From DASQZK01 sp963771005 (lineage in GTDB: Bacteria; Bacteroidota; Bacteroidia; Bacteroidales; GCA-2748055), in the NCBI GenBank assembly GCA_963771005.1, contig CAVYRO010000008.1:1240001-1304000 (forward strand): a DNA stretch of 64,000 nt, written 5' to 3'. Position numbers and translations under genes: made by a program. Every line of letters starts with the position of its first letter. Position 1 is the stretch's first letter. A model generated the notes under the pieces. It worked only from the letters and a program-made list of their open reading frames with translations. It was not told the DNA's origin and ran no database searches. This document shows, piece after piece, positions 9,047 through 17,108 of this stretch.

Positions 9047-10672
9047 TTATGCCCCCGGCCCCCCCTCTCCTGGATGGAGAGGGGGGTGACCTTCGACGGT
9101 GAATGGCCTTGGGATTAAATTTCTCTTACGTATTACAATCTCATAAGAGGATGCTGCAAATTTTAAGAGAAAAGTAGATTTAGGAACTAGATACTTTTTT
9201 TGTATGGTCGTAAAGCCCCTCTCCTTCAGGGGAGGGGTTGGGGAGGGTGGGAAGGGGGTGGGGAGGGGTGCGGACCTGTCTGGCGCAAGCCACGCTGCCT
9301 CAATATCCTCCAGGGATCTTTCTCTTGTCTCGGGGATCTTTTTCAGGATGAAGGGAACAGGAATGCAGCAAAAGGCGAATATAAAAAAGGTTCCGGCGGG
9401 GGTCAGGGTCTCAAGCATCCAGGGTACCAACTGCCCGATAATGGCAGTACCGGTCCATAATGCAAGGGTGGCAATCGACATGGCCCTCCCGCGGATACGC
9501 GTCGGGTAGATCTCTGAAAGAAGGACCCATATTACAGGCCCGTATCCGATCGCAAAGGAAGTGATAAAGGTAAGAATGAATACCAGCAGCAGGATACCCT
9601 GACTTTTTCCTGCGAGAAAGAGAAACCCTACCATGACAAGAGAAAGGAACATTCCTGCAATTCCGCCCAGCATCAGCTTTTTCCTTCCCAGCTTGTCGAT
9701 CATAAATATAGCGAAAATGGTGGCCGTCATATTCACAAAGCCGATTATAACCTGACCTCCGAGAGCCTCACTGACCCTCAGCCCTGCTTCCTCCATGATC
9801 CTGGGGCCGTAATAAATGATGGCATTGATACCGGTGAACTGTGAAAGTATGGCAAGCCCGATACCGGCAAACACGGCCACGCGGATCCCCTTCCGGAAAA
9901 GCAGCGACCAGAATCCTCCGGTCTCCCTTTCGATCGTAGCCTTTATGGACTGCATCTCAGAGCGGGCAACTGCTTCATTATTGATCCTTCTCAGTACCCG
10001 GGAGGCTTCCTCATCCCGGTTCTTGGATGCCAGCCATCTCGGGCTTGCAGGAACGAAGAACAGGGCAAAGAGAAAGAGCAGGGCCGGAATGGTTTCACTT
10101 CCAAACATGCCGCGCCATATCTCGGTAACCATGATCTTTTGCCAGATGCCATGTGAATCCTGCATGGAAGGTGCCTGTGATAAATTCAGCATAAAATGGT
10201 TTGCAAAATAAGCCGTCAGGATCCCGAGAGTGATAGCAAATTGGTACAAGGCGACCATCATGCCGCGTGATTTTGCCGGGGAAACTTCTGAAATATAGAG
10301 CGGGGAAAGCATCGAGGCGATCCCGACGCCAAGGCCGCCCACAATCCGGTAAATGATCAATTGACCATGCGTTCCGGAAATAGCGCAACCAATGGCAGAA
10401 ATAGAAAACAGGAGCGCAGAGGCTATGAGGGAAGATTTCCTCCCGATACGGTCCGATAGCTGACCTGCCAGTGCCACACCTGCAATACATCCAACGAGGG
10501 CCGAACTGACAAACCAGCCTTCCATGGTGGTATTCAAGCCGAATTGGGATTTGACAAAGGTTATGGTACCGGAAATGACAGCAGTATCATAACCAAAGAG
10601 AAAGCCGCCCAGAGCGGCTGTAATAGAAATAAAGAACAAGTAGGAGCGGTTGGTTTGAGAATTCATTTTCAT
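9047..10672 (-). CDS. Sugar porter of the major facilitator superfamily with repeat-encoded tail
   Basis: A 12-helix sugar/H+ symporter related to XylE and inositol transporters. Motifs: FLFGYDTAVISG near the start, GRKSS after helix 2, PASPRWL at the central loop, QFTGINAIIYYGP in helix 7, and PETRERSLEDIE at the end. The family normally ends soon after that last motif. Here the frame continues about 80 residues (PLPTPFPPSPTPPLKERG onwards) through a dispersed repeat and stops at a TAA inside the IS inverted repeat (9047-9049). It is the last gene of the glycyl-radical operon, 3 bp after the dioxygenase gene, and probably imports the pathway substrate. Substrate unknown. Confidence 0.92.
   Translation of the reverse strand: MKMNSQTNRSYLFFISITAALGGFLFGYDTAVISGTITFVKSQFGLNTTMEGWFVSSALVGCIAGVALAGQLSDRIGRKSSLIASALLFSISAIGCAISGTHGQLIIYRIVGGLGVGIASMLSPLYISEVSPAKSRGMMVALYQFAITLGILTAYFANHFMLNLSQAPSMQDSHGIWQKIMVTEIWRGMFGSETIPALLFLFALFFVPASPRWLASKNRDEEASRVLRRINNEAVARSEMQSIKATIERETGGFWSLLFRKGIRVAVFAGIGLAILSQFTGINAIIYYGPRIMEEAGLRVSEALGGQVIIGFVNMTATIFAIFMIDKLGRKKLMLGGIAGMFLSLVMVGFLFLAGKSQGILLLVFILTFITSFAIGYGPVIWVLLSEIYPTRIRGRAMSIATLALWTGTAIIGQLVPWMLETLTPAGTFFIFAFCCIPVPFILKKIPETRERSLEDIEAAWLAPDRSAPLPTPFPPSPTPPLKERGFTTIQKKYLVPKSTFLLKFAASSYEIVIRKRNLIPRPFTVEGHPPLHPGEGGPGA
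9052..9270 (-). repeat. GC-rich dispersed repeat, main part
   Basis: On the minus strand this matches the 50.2-51.9 kb copies: CCCCTCCCCTGAAGGAGAGG palindrome, CTTTACGACCATAC, a 75-bp AT-rich spacer (CAGCATCCTCTTATGAGATT is typical), CACCGTCGAAGGTCACC, and the CCTCTCCATCCAGGAGAGGG palindrome. It overlaps the 3' end of the sugar-porter gene and supplies that protein's C-terminal tail. Confidence 0.85.
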
Positions 10673-10675
10673 GGT

Positions 10676-11428
10676 TTACAGGTAGATAAGAGGATTGTTG
10701 CCATTATTTGTCCCCCGGCAATGGTAGACTTTATGAGTTGCATTGTCGGGATGGTCGCGGTTCATATGCATATCCGTATTAAAATATCTCATGGTATATC
10801 CCGTCCGGCGCGTGTTGCTCGAGTTCGCATCCGCCCCGTGAATGATCCTGGAATCATGCAGGGAATACTGATTCTGCTTCAGCTCAAACCATACAACCTT
10901 ATCCGTATCCACTTCATCATCCCTGATCTCGCGCGTGAAGATCGCATCGTCCATGTCCATGTCTACATAATCCGAGAATCCGTTCCGGTGCGTGCCAGGG
11001 ATGACTCCCATGCAACCGTTTTCGCGGGTGGATGGGTCGATGGCAAGCCAAAGCGTGACGATTCCGTCAAACCGGTCGAACCGGCCGTTCCAGTAGGCAC
11101 TGTCTTCATGCCAGGGTGTCCGCTTTCCCGTCCGGGGTTCCTTGCAGATGAAATGACTGCTCCACAAGCCGATGTTCGGCCCGATAAGTCCCTCTACTAC
11201 ATCCAGCGGCTCATCGGCAAGCAGGAAGTCAAATAACCGTTTCTCGGTAAAATGGGGAACATCCAGTTCGTTGCCTTTCTCATTCCCATGGCTTTTGAGG
11301 AGCTCCTCAAATATATCATAAAGTAAGTGAAATTTTTCTTCCGGAAAAAGAGTCTGATTTGTGAGCAGATATCCGTTCTGCGAATAAAAATCCGTCTGTT
11401 GCGGCGTTAGTTTATGTCTTGCTTCCAT
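10676..11428 (-). CDS. Phytanoyl-CoA dioxygenase family Fe(II)/2-oxoglutarate oxygenase
   Basis: 250 residues with a PhyH fold. The iron triad is visible as HED (H107, D109) in TPWHEDSAYW and H197 in SRIIHGADANSS; the 2-oxoglutarate-binding Arg is in NTRRTGY (207/208). ENGCMGVIPGTHRNG is the typical family turn. All catalytic residues are present, so an active O2-dependent hydroxylase is expected. The gene overlaps the isomerase gene by 22 bp and precedes the transporter by 3 bp. The substrate is probably the imported small molecule or a derivative of it. Its presence next to an oxygen-sensitive glycyl radical enzyme is unusual. Confidence 0.9.
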   Translation of the reverse strand: MEARHKLTPQQTDFYSQNGYLLTNQTLFPEEKFHLLYDIFEELLKSHGNEKGNELDVPHFTEKRLFDFLLADEPLDVVEGLIGPNIGLWSSHFICKEPRTGKRTPWHEDSAYWNGRFDRFDGIVTLWLAIDPSTRENGCMGVIPGTHRNGFSDYVDMDMDDAIFTREIRDDEVDTDKVVWFELKQNQYSLHDSRIIHGADANSSNTRRTGYTMRYFNTDMHMNRDHPDNATHKVYHCRGTNNGNNPLIYL

Positions 11429-12240
11429 ACCTTGAATTTTTCAATTATATAATCTTTCATGAAAAGGTTCAGTTCCCATTGCGAGGCAACCGGCTGGTTC
11501 GTAAAGGGAAGGGAAGGCAGGTAAGGTGCAGGGCCGAATTCGCAGGTGACCGTAAATTCATCGCGGCTGTCTTTAGTGTGCTGACTGAAAATTTTTTGCC
11601 ACCATGCGGTGTGCCTGTCGAGAGCCTCCCTGTTTTCAGGGGCGGCCGGATGGGTTACCTGGGCAGACTGGCTGTTACCCACCCTTGCATGAATATGCTG
11701 ACAATGAGGAACAGTCCAATCAATGAAATCTTCCATGTCTTCGAGTAATGATTCGGAAACAACACACCAATGCGAGAAATCGGCCGTAAGCCTGAGTTCG
11801 GGAAACCGTTTCAGGTATTCGCCCAGATGCGAAGGTGAAAAAGAGAACCTACCCCTGTGTATCTCATGCAGCACAGGGATCCCGAGATCAGCTGAAATTT
11901 TTTCGGCCGATTCAATGATGCCGAGATTCTCATCCGTGCTGAAGTAATCTTTCCCGGTATGACAATTGATCTTTTCCGGTCCGATCTGGGCGATCCGTAA
12001 AAGTTTCGAAGTGTAATCCGCTTTGAATTTCTGGGGGTTGTCCCCGCGGGAAAAAGGATGCTGGGCGATCATCCGCATGCAGAGATCATCAAAGATCTCC
12101 TTTATGCCATGGAGATCGTCGGTTTCAGGATTCAATGCAATCTCGGCGCCCTGGTATCCGGCATCCTTTAGCTTTGTCAGGGATTTCCGGAGATCCGGAT
12201 CAGTCATTCCCCATATGGGACCAAAAACGATTATTTCCAT
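11407..12240 (-). CDS. Sugar phosphate isomerase/epimerase-like TIM-barrel protein (AP endonuclease 2 family)
   Basis: 277 residues of the xylose-isomerase-like TIM-barrel superfamily. Metal-binding candidates are seen in HEIHRGR, TADFSHWCVVSE and HIHARVG, in the family order. Relatives include inosose isomerases, hydroxypyruvate isomerase and sugar epimerases. The gene lies 56 bp after the glycyl radical enzyme and overlaps the dioxygenase gene, so it is co-transcribed with both. It probably isomerises a keto-sugar or polyol intermediate. The specific reaction cannot be read from the sequence. Confidence 0.85.
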   Translation of the reverse strand: MEIIVFGPIWGMTDPDLRKSLTKLKDAGYQGAEIALNPETDDLHGIKEIFDDLCMRMIAQHPFSRGDNPQKFKADYTSKLLRIAQIGPEKINCHTGKDYFSTDENLGIIESAEKISADLGIPVLHEIHRGRFSFSPSHLGEYLKRFPELRLTADFSHWCVVSESLLEDMEDFIDWTVPHCQHIHARVGNSQSAQVTHPAAPENREALDRHTAWWQKIFSQHTKDSRDEFTVTCEFGPAPYLPSLPFTNQPVASQWELNLFMKDYIIEKFKVWKQDIN

Positions 12241-12296
12241 ACCGTTTTTTTTATGTTTCTTCCCGGGCTTTTGTGGAAAACCAGGAAATCAAGGGA

Positions 12297-14456
12297 TCAG
12301 TTTTCAAGGATCCTGTCCACCACAAGCTGCCGGAATTCAGGCGTGAGCATAGAGAAATACGCAGTGAATCCGGTCACCCTGACCACGAGTTCGGGAAAGT
12401 TTTCCGGGTTCTTATGAGCTTCCAGTACCTTGTTTTTATCCATGATATTGACATTGATCAGGGTTCCTCCCATTTCAAAATGGGCTTTGATGATGGAACC
12501 GATCAGGTCGATATGATCCTCGGTGGCAAAGGACGGATCGAGCTCCCATTGCATGGGTGCCGTATTCCCGAATCCGGGCTGAATACCCGCAATGGCAACT
12601 GCCAGAGCCAGTGAAGCACCGTCGATGCTGAAACCGGGGCTGGGATTAGCCCCATGGGAGATGGGCATGCCTTTTTTTCGCCCGTCGGGGGTTGCTCCCA
12701 CATTCCTGCCGAACCGGACGGTGTTTGCCCATGAGAAAAATCCGGGAATAAAAACCTGCTTCTTTGACGGGTCGGACTCTTCCCGCACGAGACGGGCGAA
12801 ATATCCGGATATCCTTCCCGCCCAATAGTCTCCCGGTGAATTCCCCTGCCCGAATCTGCCGCTGTTTTTAAGAAGGTACCGGGTTCTCTCCCCGTTGACT
12901 TCTTCAAAATTCGTATCCAGGTGGAAAGTCACTTCATCCCAGGTAATCTTTTTTTCTTTTTCGATCCGCTGCTGAAGTGCTGCAAAGGAATCGGCTACGA
13001 CAGCAAATCCTGCACCGTCAATGGCGAGATTATAATACCTGGCGCCGCCATCGCTTACATCGAGACCTTTTTCGATAGGCCCGTGGCTGAGCAGGTTCAG
13101 GATCAGTTCCGGTTCGTTGAACTTCTGATATTTCAAATGATGCCGTATCCCATCGGCTGCTGTTTTCACTGCAATGGACAAATGTTTCTCAAAATGGGCC
13201 CACAATCTTTCCACCGAAGGCTCCTCACCCGCAGAGCCTGTGATTTCGCGGTATGCCACTTCAAATACCCTGGCCATATTCACCTTGACCAGGTCATTCA
13301 TGGTATACTCCATTCCGGGAAGCGACATCCAGTTGCAGCCAACGGCTATACGCTCCCGGGCAAGTTCAGCACTGAACCCGTTCTTCATGAAACCTTCCAC
13401 AAGGGCTTTGTCACCCGAAAACCGGGGCCATCCGTTCCTGTATTTCACGAGGCATTCAACGGCCTTCCTAAACAGGTCTTTATTTAGGTTCTCGTGCACC
13501 CTCACTGTAATGTTCAGAGAGGTGTTGATTTTTTCAGCAGCCTCCAGGATCAGGAATGAGATCTCCGAAGTAAGGTCTTTCCCTTCACGGTCAGGTCCTC
13601 CAAGCTGCCAGTAAACCGGGTCGTTGATCAGAAAACAGGCCAGGTAATAGATGGTAGTGTCACGGTTCACCAGTCCATTGTTCACTTCATATTCATAAAA
13701 CGGCCGGAGGAGTTCGTCGATCTGTCCGCCGGCACCATCCCGGTTGTAAGTGCGTGATGCAAGGTGATACCAGATGATCCATTGCAGGGCTTCGCGGAGT
13801 GTTTCGGGAGGATCTGACAAAATCTTCCTGTTTACTGCAGCCATTTCAACGAGGTTGGACTTAAGAAATATATCGCCCTCGGCACCCGCAAGCCGTTCAA
13901 TCTCATCGATATGCCGTTTGATCCAACCCTGGATGCTCCTGATAACCCGTTCATGGGCATCGTAGAATCCGGGCATGGAGGGAACAGGATTTATCTTACG
14001 GTATTTTTCAATTTTATCCAGCAGGCCCTGCCAGCCGAGGGTAAGACCTGTTCTGTAATCCGGGGCAAAATGTGCGTCATCGCCGATACCCGCAATGATA
14101 TCATATTTATGTATATTTTCTTTCAGGTGATCGTATGGATAATCGGGGTGCCACTTACCGGACCTCATCCTTGACATGAAATACATCCACCGTCCGGCAA
14201 AGGCATCATCCGGATCGACATATACCGGGTGGCATTCCATTAAGCTGCAGAAATTCTCAGACCAGCCGCTGAGTCCGTAAAACGAGCCGTCAGGGTGATT
14301 GGGAATGCTCCTCCATATCCCTTCGGGAGGCACTATACGGCCGTAGTCATCCTCATCGAGTGGTCCCTCGGATTCGATCTTTTTGCGCGTCTGTTCCAGC
14401 TTTTTCTGCCGTAGCCTGTAGATCCGCGCCTGGTATGGAAATCCTTCTTCACCCAT
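12297..14456 (-). CDS. Glycyl radical enzyme of the pyruvate formate-lyase superfamily, unusual active-site motif
   Basis: 719 residues. The C-terminal glycyl radical loop is RVTGFTAYF, with Gly at about residue 696. The thiyl-radical Cys is at about 374 in AVGCNWMSLPG. In the diol/hydroxyproline dehydratases and CutC the Cys is followed by x-Glu (GCxE), and in true pyruvate formate-lyase by a second Cys. Here it is followed by Asn-Trp, so neither a standard dehydratase nor PFL is indicated. The activating enzyme is encoded 17 bp upstream, and an isomerase, an oxygenase and a sugar porter follow. The pathway likely acts on a sugar- or polyol-like compound by radical C-C, C-O or C-N cleavage. 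The exact reaction is unknown. Confidence 0.92.
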   Translation of the reverse strand: MGEEGFPYQARIYRLRQKKLEQTRKKIESEGPLDEDDYGRIVPPEGIWRSIPNHPDGSFYGLSGWSENFCSLMECHPVYVDPDDAFAGRWMYFMSRMRSGKWHPDYPYDHLKENIHKYDIIAGIGDDAHFAPDYRTGLTLGWQGLLDKIEKYRKINPVPSMPGFYDAHERVIRSIQGWIKRHIDEIERLAGAEGDIFLKSNLVEMAAVNRKILSDPPETLREALQWIIWYHLASRTYNRDGAGGQIDELLRPFYEYEVNNGLVNRDTTIYYLACFLINDPVYWQLGGPDREGKDLTSEISFLILEAAEKINTSLNITVRVHENLNKDLFRKAVECLVKYRNGWPRFSGDKALVEGFMKNGFSAELARERIAVGCNWMSLPGMEYTMNDLVKVNMARVFEVAYREITGSAGEEPSVERLWAHFEKHLSIAVKTAADGIRHHLKYQKFNEPELILNLLSHGPIEKGLDVSDGGARYYNLAIDGAGFAVVADSFAALQQRIEKEKKITWDEVTFHLDTNFEEVNGERTRYLLKNSGRFGQGNSPGDYWAGRISGYFARLVREESDPSKKQVFIPGFFSWANTVRFGRNVGATPDGRKKGMPISHGANPSPGFSIDGASLALAVAIAGIQPGFGNTAPMQWELDPSFATEDHIDLIGSIIKAHFEMGGTLINVNIMDKNKVLEAHKNPENFPELVVRVTGFTAYFSMLTPEFRQLVVDRILEN

Positions 14457-14473
14457 TGCTGTATCCTTTAATC

Positions 14474-15364
14474 TTAAGCTGTCAGTTCATATTTTTCAAG
14501 TAAGGGTCTGAATTTTTCCAGCCCGGCTTTCTCCATGGAAGGTGTTCCGTCCATCAGATTTCTGATCCCCAAATTCTTATACTTGAAACTTGCCATGGAA
14601 TGGTATGGGAGCATCTCGAATTTCGTCACATTTTTCAAACGGGAAACGAAAGCGATGATCCGGGCCATTTCCTTCATGTCATCGTTGACCCCCGGAATCA
14701 CAGGTGTCCGGATGTAATAGGGTATTCCTGAGTTATCGAGCCGAAGGATGTTTTCAAGTATCCGGATGTTGCTCTTTCCTGTCCATTTACGGTGCATTTC
14801 GTCATCAGCCAGCTTCAGATCTGCCAGCACAAGGTTTACAAATGGAAACAATTTTTCGTATTCATCCCAACGGGAAGTCATATTACTGTCCAGCGCAGTA
14901 TGTATCCCTGCGTCATGGAAAAGGCGAAGCAATTCCTGGGTAAAGTTTTTTTGCATCATGGGTTCACCGCCGGAAATGGTGATCCCGCCCCCGGACTGCC
15001 GGAAGAAAGGAAGGTCCTGGATGATTTCCCGGAATGCGTCGGCGGGGGTGATCTCTCTGCCGATCTTGTGAAGCGCATCTGTATAACATTCCGACAGGCA
15101 GTTAAAACAATCGGTGCATTCCTCCTTGTGAAATTCAAGCCTGCCGGAAATCACCTGCAATGCATTTGTAGGACATTGTCCTGTGCAGGCATGGCAGTTG
15201 ATGCATTTGGAACTGATCCATTCCATCTCGGGGAAAGGAGATATGGTCTCCGGATTATGGCACCATGCACAATGAAGATCACAACCCTTGAGAAAGAGGG
15301 TGGAACGGATTCCCGGACCGTCGTTCAGCGACATGCGTTGTATTGTGGTGATCAGTCCCGTCAT
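14474..15364 (-). CDS. Glycyl radical enzyme activating enzyme (radical SAM)
   Basis: 296 residues. The radical-SAM cysteines are in GCDLHCAWCHNP (C28, C32, C35). A ferredoxin-like insert follows with two more cluster motifs (CINCHACTGQCP and CTDCFNCLSEC), typical of activases of non-PFL glycyl radical enzymes. GGGITISGGEPMMQ is the SAM-binding GGE motif. It makes the 5'-deoxyadenosyl radical that installs the glycyl radical on the partner encoded 17 bp downstream. It is the first gene of the catabolic operon. Confidence 0.96.
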   Translation of the reverse strand: MTGLITTIQRMSLNDGPGIRSTLFLKGCDLHCAWCHNPETISPFPEMEWISSKCINCHACTGQCPTNALQVISGRLEFHKEECTDCFNCLSECYTDALHKIGREITPADAFREIIQDLPFFRQSGGGITISGGEPMMQKNFTQELLRLFHDAGIHTALDSNMTSRWDEYEKLFPFVNLVLADLKLADDEMHRKWTGKSNIRILENILRLDNSGIPYYIRTPVIPGVNDDMKEMARIIAFVSRLKNVTKFEMLPYHSMASFKYKNLGIRNLMDGTPSMEKAGLEKFRPLLEKYELTA

Positions 15365-15638
15365 AAATCCTTTTCAGCAAAGATAACAAGGAAATGGTTG
15401 TATACGGAAAAATGTTATAGCTTAATAAAAGCAATTCATTGCACTACGACGACGGAAAAGATTTGTTGAGTTGTTGATTTGTTGAATGAAGATTGAGAGA
15501 GCCATCCTCTCCTGCTCTCTTTCCTGATTCTGATATTTTTTTGACTTAAATTCGTCTCTTTTTTGACTGATTTATATCAGAAAGGCATCAGAAAACGGTC
15601 TGAACCTGTATATTTTACCCTCATGCTCAATGCTCCTG

Positions 15639-16529
15639 TTAAAAAATCTTATGATTCCTCCTCCTGTACTCACCCGGAGTGATACCGTAATAGTTCATGA
15701 AGATCCGGTGAAAATAACTGATATTACTGAAGCCGCAGTCGTAGCTGATCTTTTTTATGGCAGCATTGGTTAGGGTGAGTTGCCTGGCGGCATATTCCAG
15801 CCTGGCTTTGTTCACTGTATCCGTCAGCGTTTGTTTAAGATACCGGTTCAGCGACCGGTTTACATGGTCGGCCGAGCGACCCGCGAGAGCCACAAAATCA
15901 CCGGTGCCATTCCTGAACTGCTCAGGGGAATTGAAATTTTCGAGGGCATAGGAGAGCCAGTGCGGGAGGTGCTCATTCCCGGCCGGACCGGAGGAAATGA
16001 TCCGGAAGATATTGATCATGAGGTAATCAAGGTGAAGGTAATCCCTGGGCTCACTGAAGAGACGGTCTACGATGGCCGATAATTCATTGAGCTGCCTGTT
16101 GTCGAGAACTATGGTGAAGGGTAATGGCCCCTCCACCCAGAAATAGCTATCCGAACCGGCAAAATACCGTGATCTGAAATAGTCCAGATTTTCTGCATGA
16201 AAGGCTGTATTTGTTACAACGAGATCATTCCGATCCTTCGAAAGCCTGAAGGTATGGGTATCATCGGGACGGATCATGACCAGGCTTCCCGTCACGAGCC
16301 GGGTTTCGCTGCCGTTGATTACATGAATGCCGTTTCCCTGTTTGATCCAGAATATTTCAGCATAATCATGCCGGTGATAGACCAGGTCGTTCCTGGATGA
16401 AATGGTGGTACGGGCCAAATGAAAAGCTTCCCTGTCATTCATCAAGAAGGTGCCCAGGCTGAAGCATTCCGTTTTCTTTTCTGCTAATTGATGAGCCTCT
16501 GTATATTTAATGGTATGCATGGTATCCAA
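15639..16529 (-). CDS. AraC-family regulator with N-terminal cupin
   Basis: 296 residues. The N-terminal half is an AraC-type cupin (YHRHDYAEIFWIKQGNGIHV, then GSLVMIRPDDTHTF), the effector pocket. The C-terminal HTH pair includes KKISYDCGFSNISYFHRIF and YYGITPGEYRRRN. It lies 274 bp upstream of the activase gene on the same strand and probably controls the glycyl-radical operon in response to its substrate. The linkage is inference from position. An alternative start is the Met at residue 4. Confidence 0.93.
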   Translation of the reverse strand: MDTMHTIKYTEAHQLAEKKTECFSLGTFLMNDREAFHLARTTISSRNDLVYHRHDYAEIFWIKQGNGIHVINGSETRLVTGSLVMIRPDDTHTFRLSKDRNDLVVTNTAFHAENLDYFRSRYFAGSDSYFWVEGPLPFTIVLDNRQLNELSAIVDRLFSEPRDYLHLDYLMINIFRIISSGPAGNEHLPHWLSYALENFNSPEQFRNGTGDFVALAGRSADHVNRSLNRYLKQTLTDTVNKARLEYAARQLTLTNAAIKKISYDCGFSNISYFHRIFMNYYGITPGEYRRRNHKIF

Positions 16530-16794
16530 TATGCACGTTCCCGGCTCTTAAAGGTATAAAAAACTACGCAAATGTTTTGCAGCCCGAAGAGAGAATGAGG
16601 ATTGAAATACCGGAAAAAGGAGGACCCGGTAGCAATGGTCATTCAGGAATACGGGGTGGCTCCGAATGAGCTATCACCATCATGCGGTACGATCCTGACG
16701 ATCGGATCAATCCTTTTGAACTGTATAACTTTTTTAATCGCCCTGTAAATACCGGAACGTACGGAAAAGAAGCAGAAAATCCGGGGAAGGAAAA

Positions 16795-16980
16795 TTATCC
16801 GCCAAAATTTTTCAAAAGTTGGAATACAAGAAAAGCGGGCCAGACAATGGCTTTCAGGATGCCTAGAGCGCCGATCCAGAATGAGGTGGCGGTTGAGATG
16901 TAAAAAATTGCAGCCCCGATAAATCCAAGGCCGTACACTGCCCCTGCAGGAGCGTTTGATCTGGAATTGCTGTTTGCCAT
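16795..16980 (-). CDS. Small conserved-type membrane protein
   Basis: 61 residues. A short polar N-terminus (MANSNSRSNAPAGAVYGLGF) is followed by two hydrophobic stretches at about 15-32 and 36-56. This pattern (Gly-rich first helix, FWIGALGILKAIVWPAFLVF second helix) resembles a widespread small bacterial inner-membrane protein of unknown function. It is single-gene and not tightly linked to its neighbours. The plus-strand frame over it looks like a shadow. Confidence 0.65.
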   Translation of the reverse strand: MANSNSRSNAPAGAVYGLGFIGAAIFYISTATSFWIGALGILKAIVWPAFLVFQLLKNFGG

Positions 16981-17108
16981 TTTGTGAGGTTTTTAATGGT
17001 AATGATAATTGTTCTTATGCTTGATATATTTCCAGGTTACCGGTTGACAATGTGACGGGTACCAGGGTAACCGTATAAATATACTACTATGCCAGGTCGC
17101 TGATATCC

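Larger units (their letters stand above)
7705..9051 (+). mobile_element. IS4-family insertion sequence, 1347 bp
   Basis: The ends are perfect 18-bp inverted repeats (CATAAGCGCTAACTTAAG at 7705-7722, its complement at 9034-9051). An 11-bp direct duplication, CCCCCGGCCCC, flanks the element at 7694-7704 and 9052-9062, which fits IS4-family target duplications. It encodes one transposase (7760-9038) with the family Y-x2-R-x3-E-x6-K signature. The identical ends and intact duplication indicate a recent insertion. Because the target is C-rich, the duplication could be one or two bases longer. Confidence 0.92.

Noticed and set aside
15378..15385. TATCTTTG on the minus strand as a Bacteroidota -7 promoter element before the activase gene
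   Set aside because: It lies only about 14 bp from the start codon and has no clear -33 TTTG at the proper distance, so the leader would be only a few bases.
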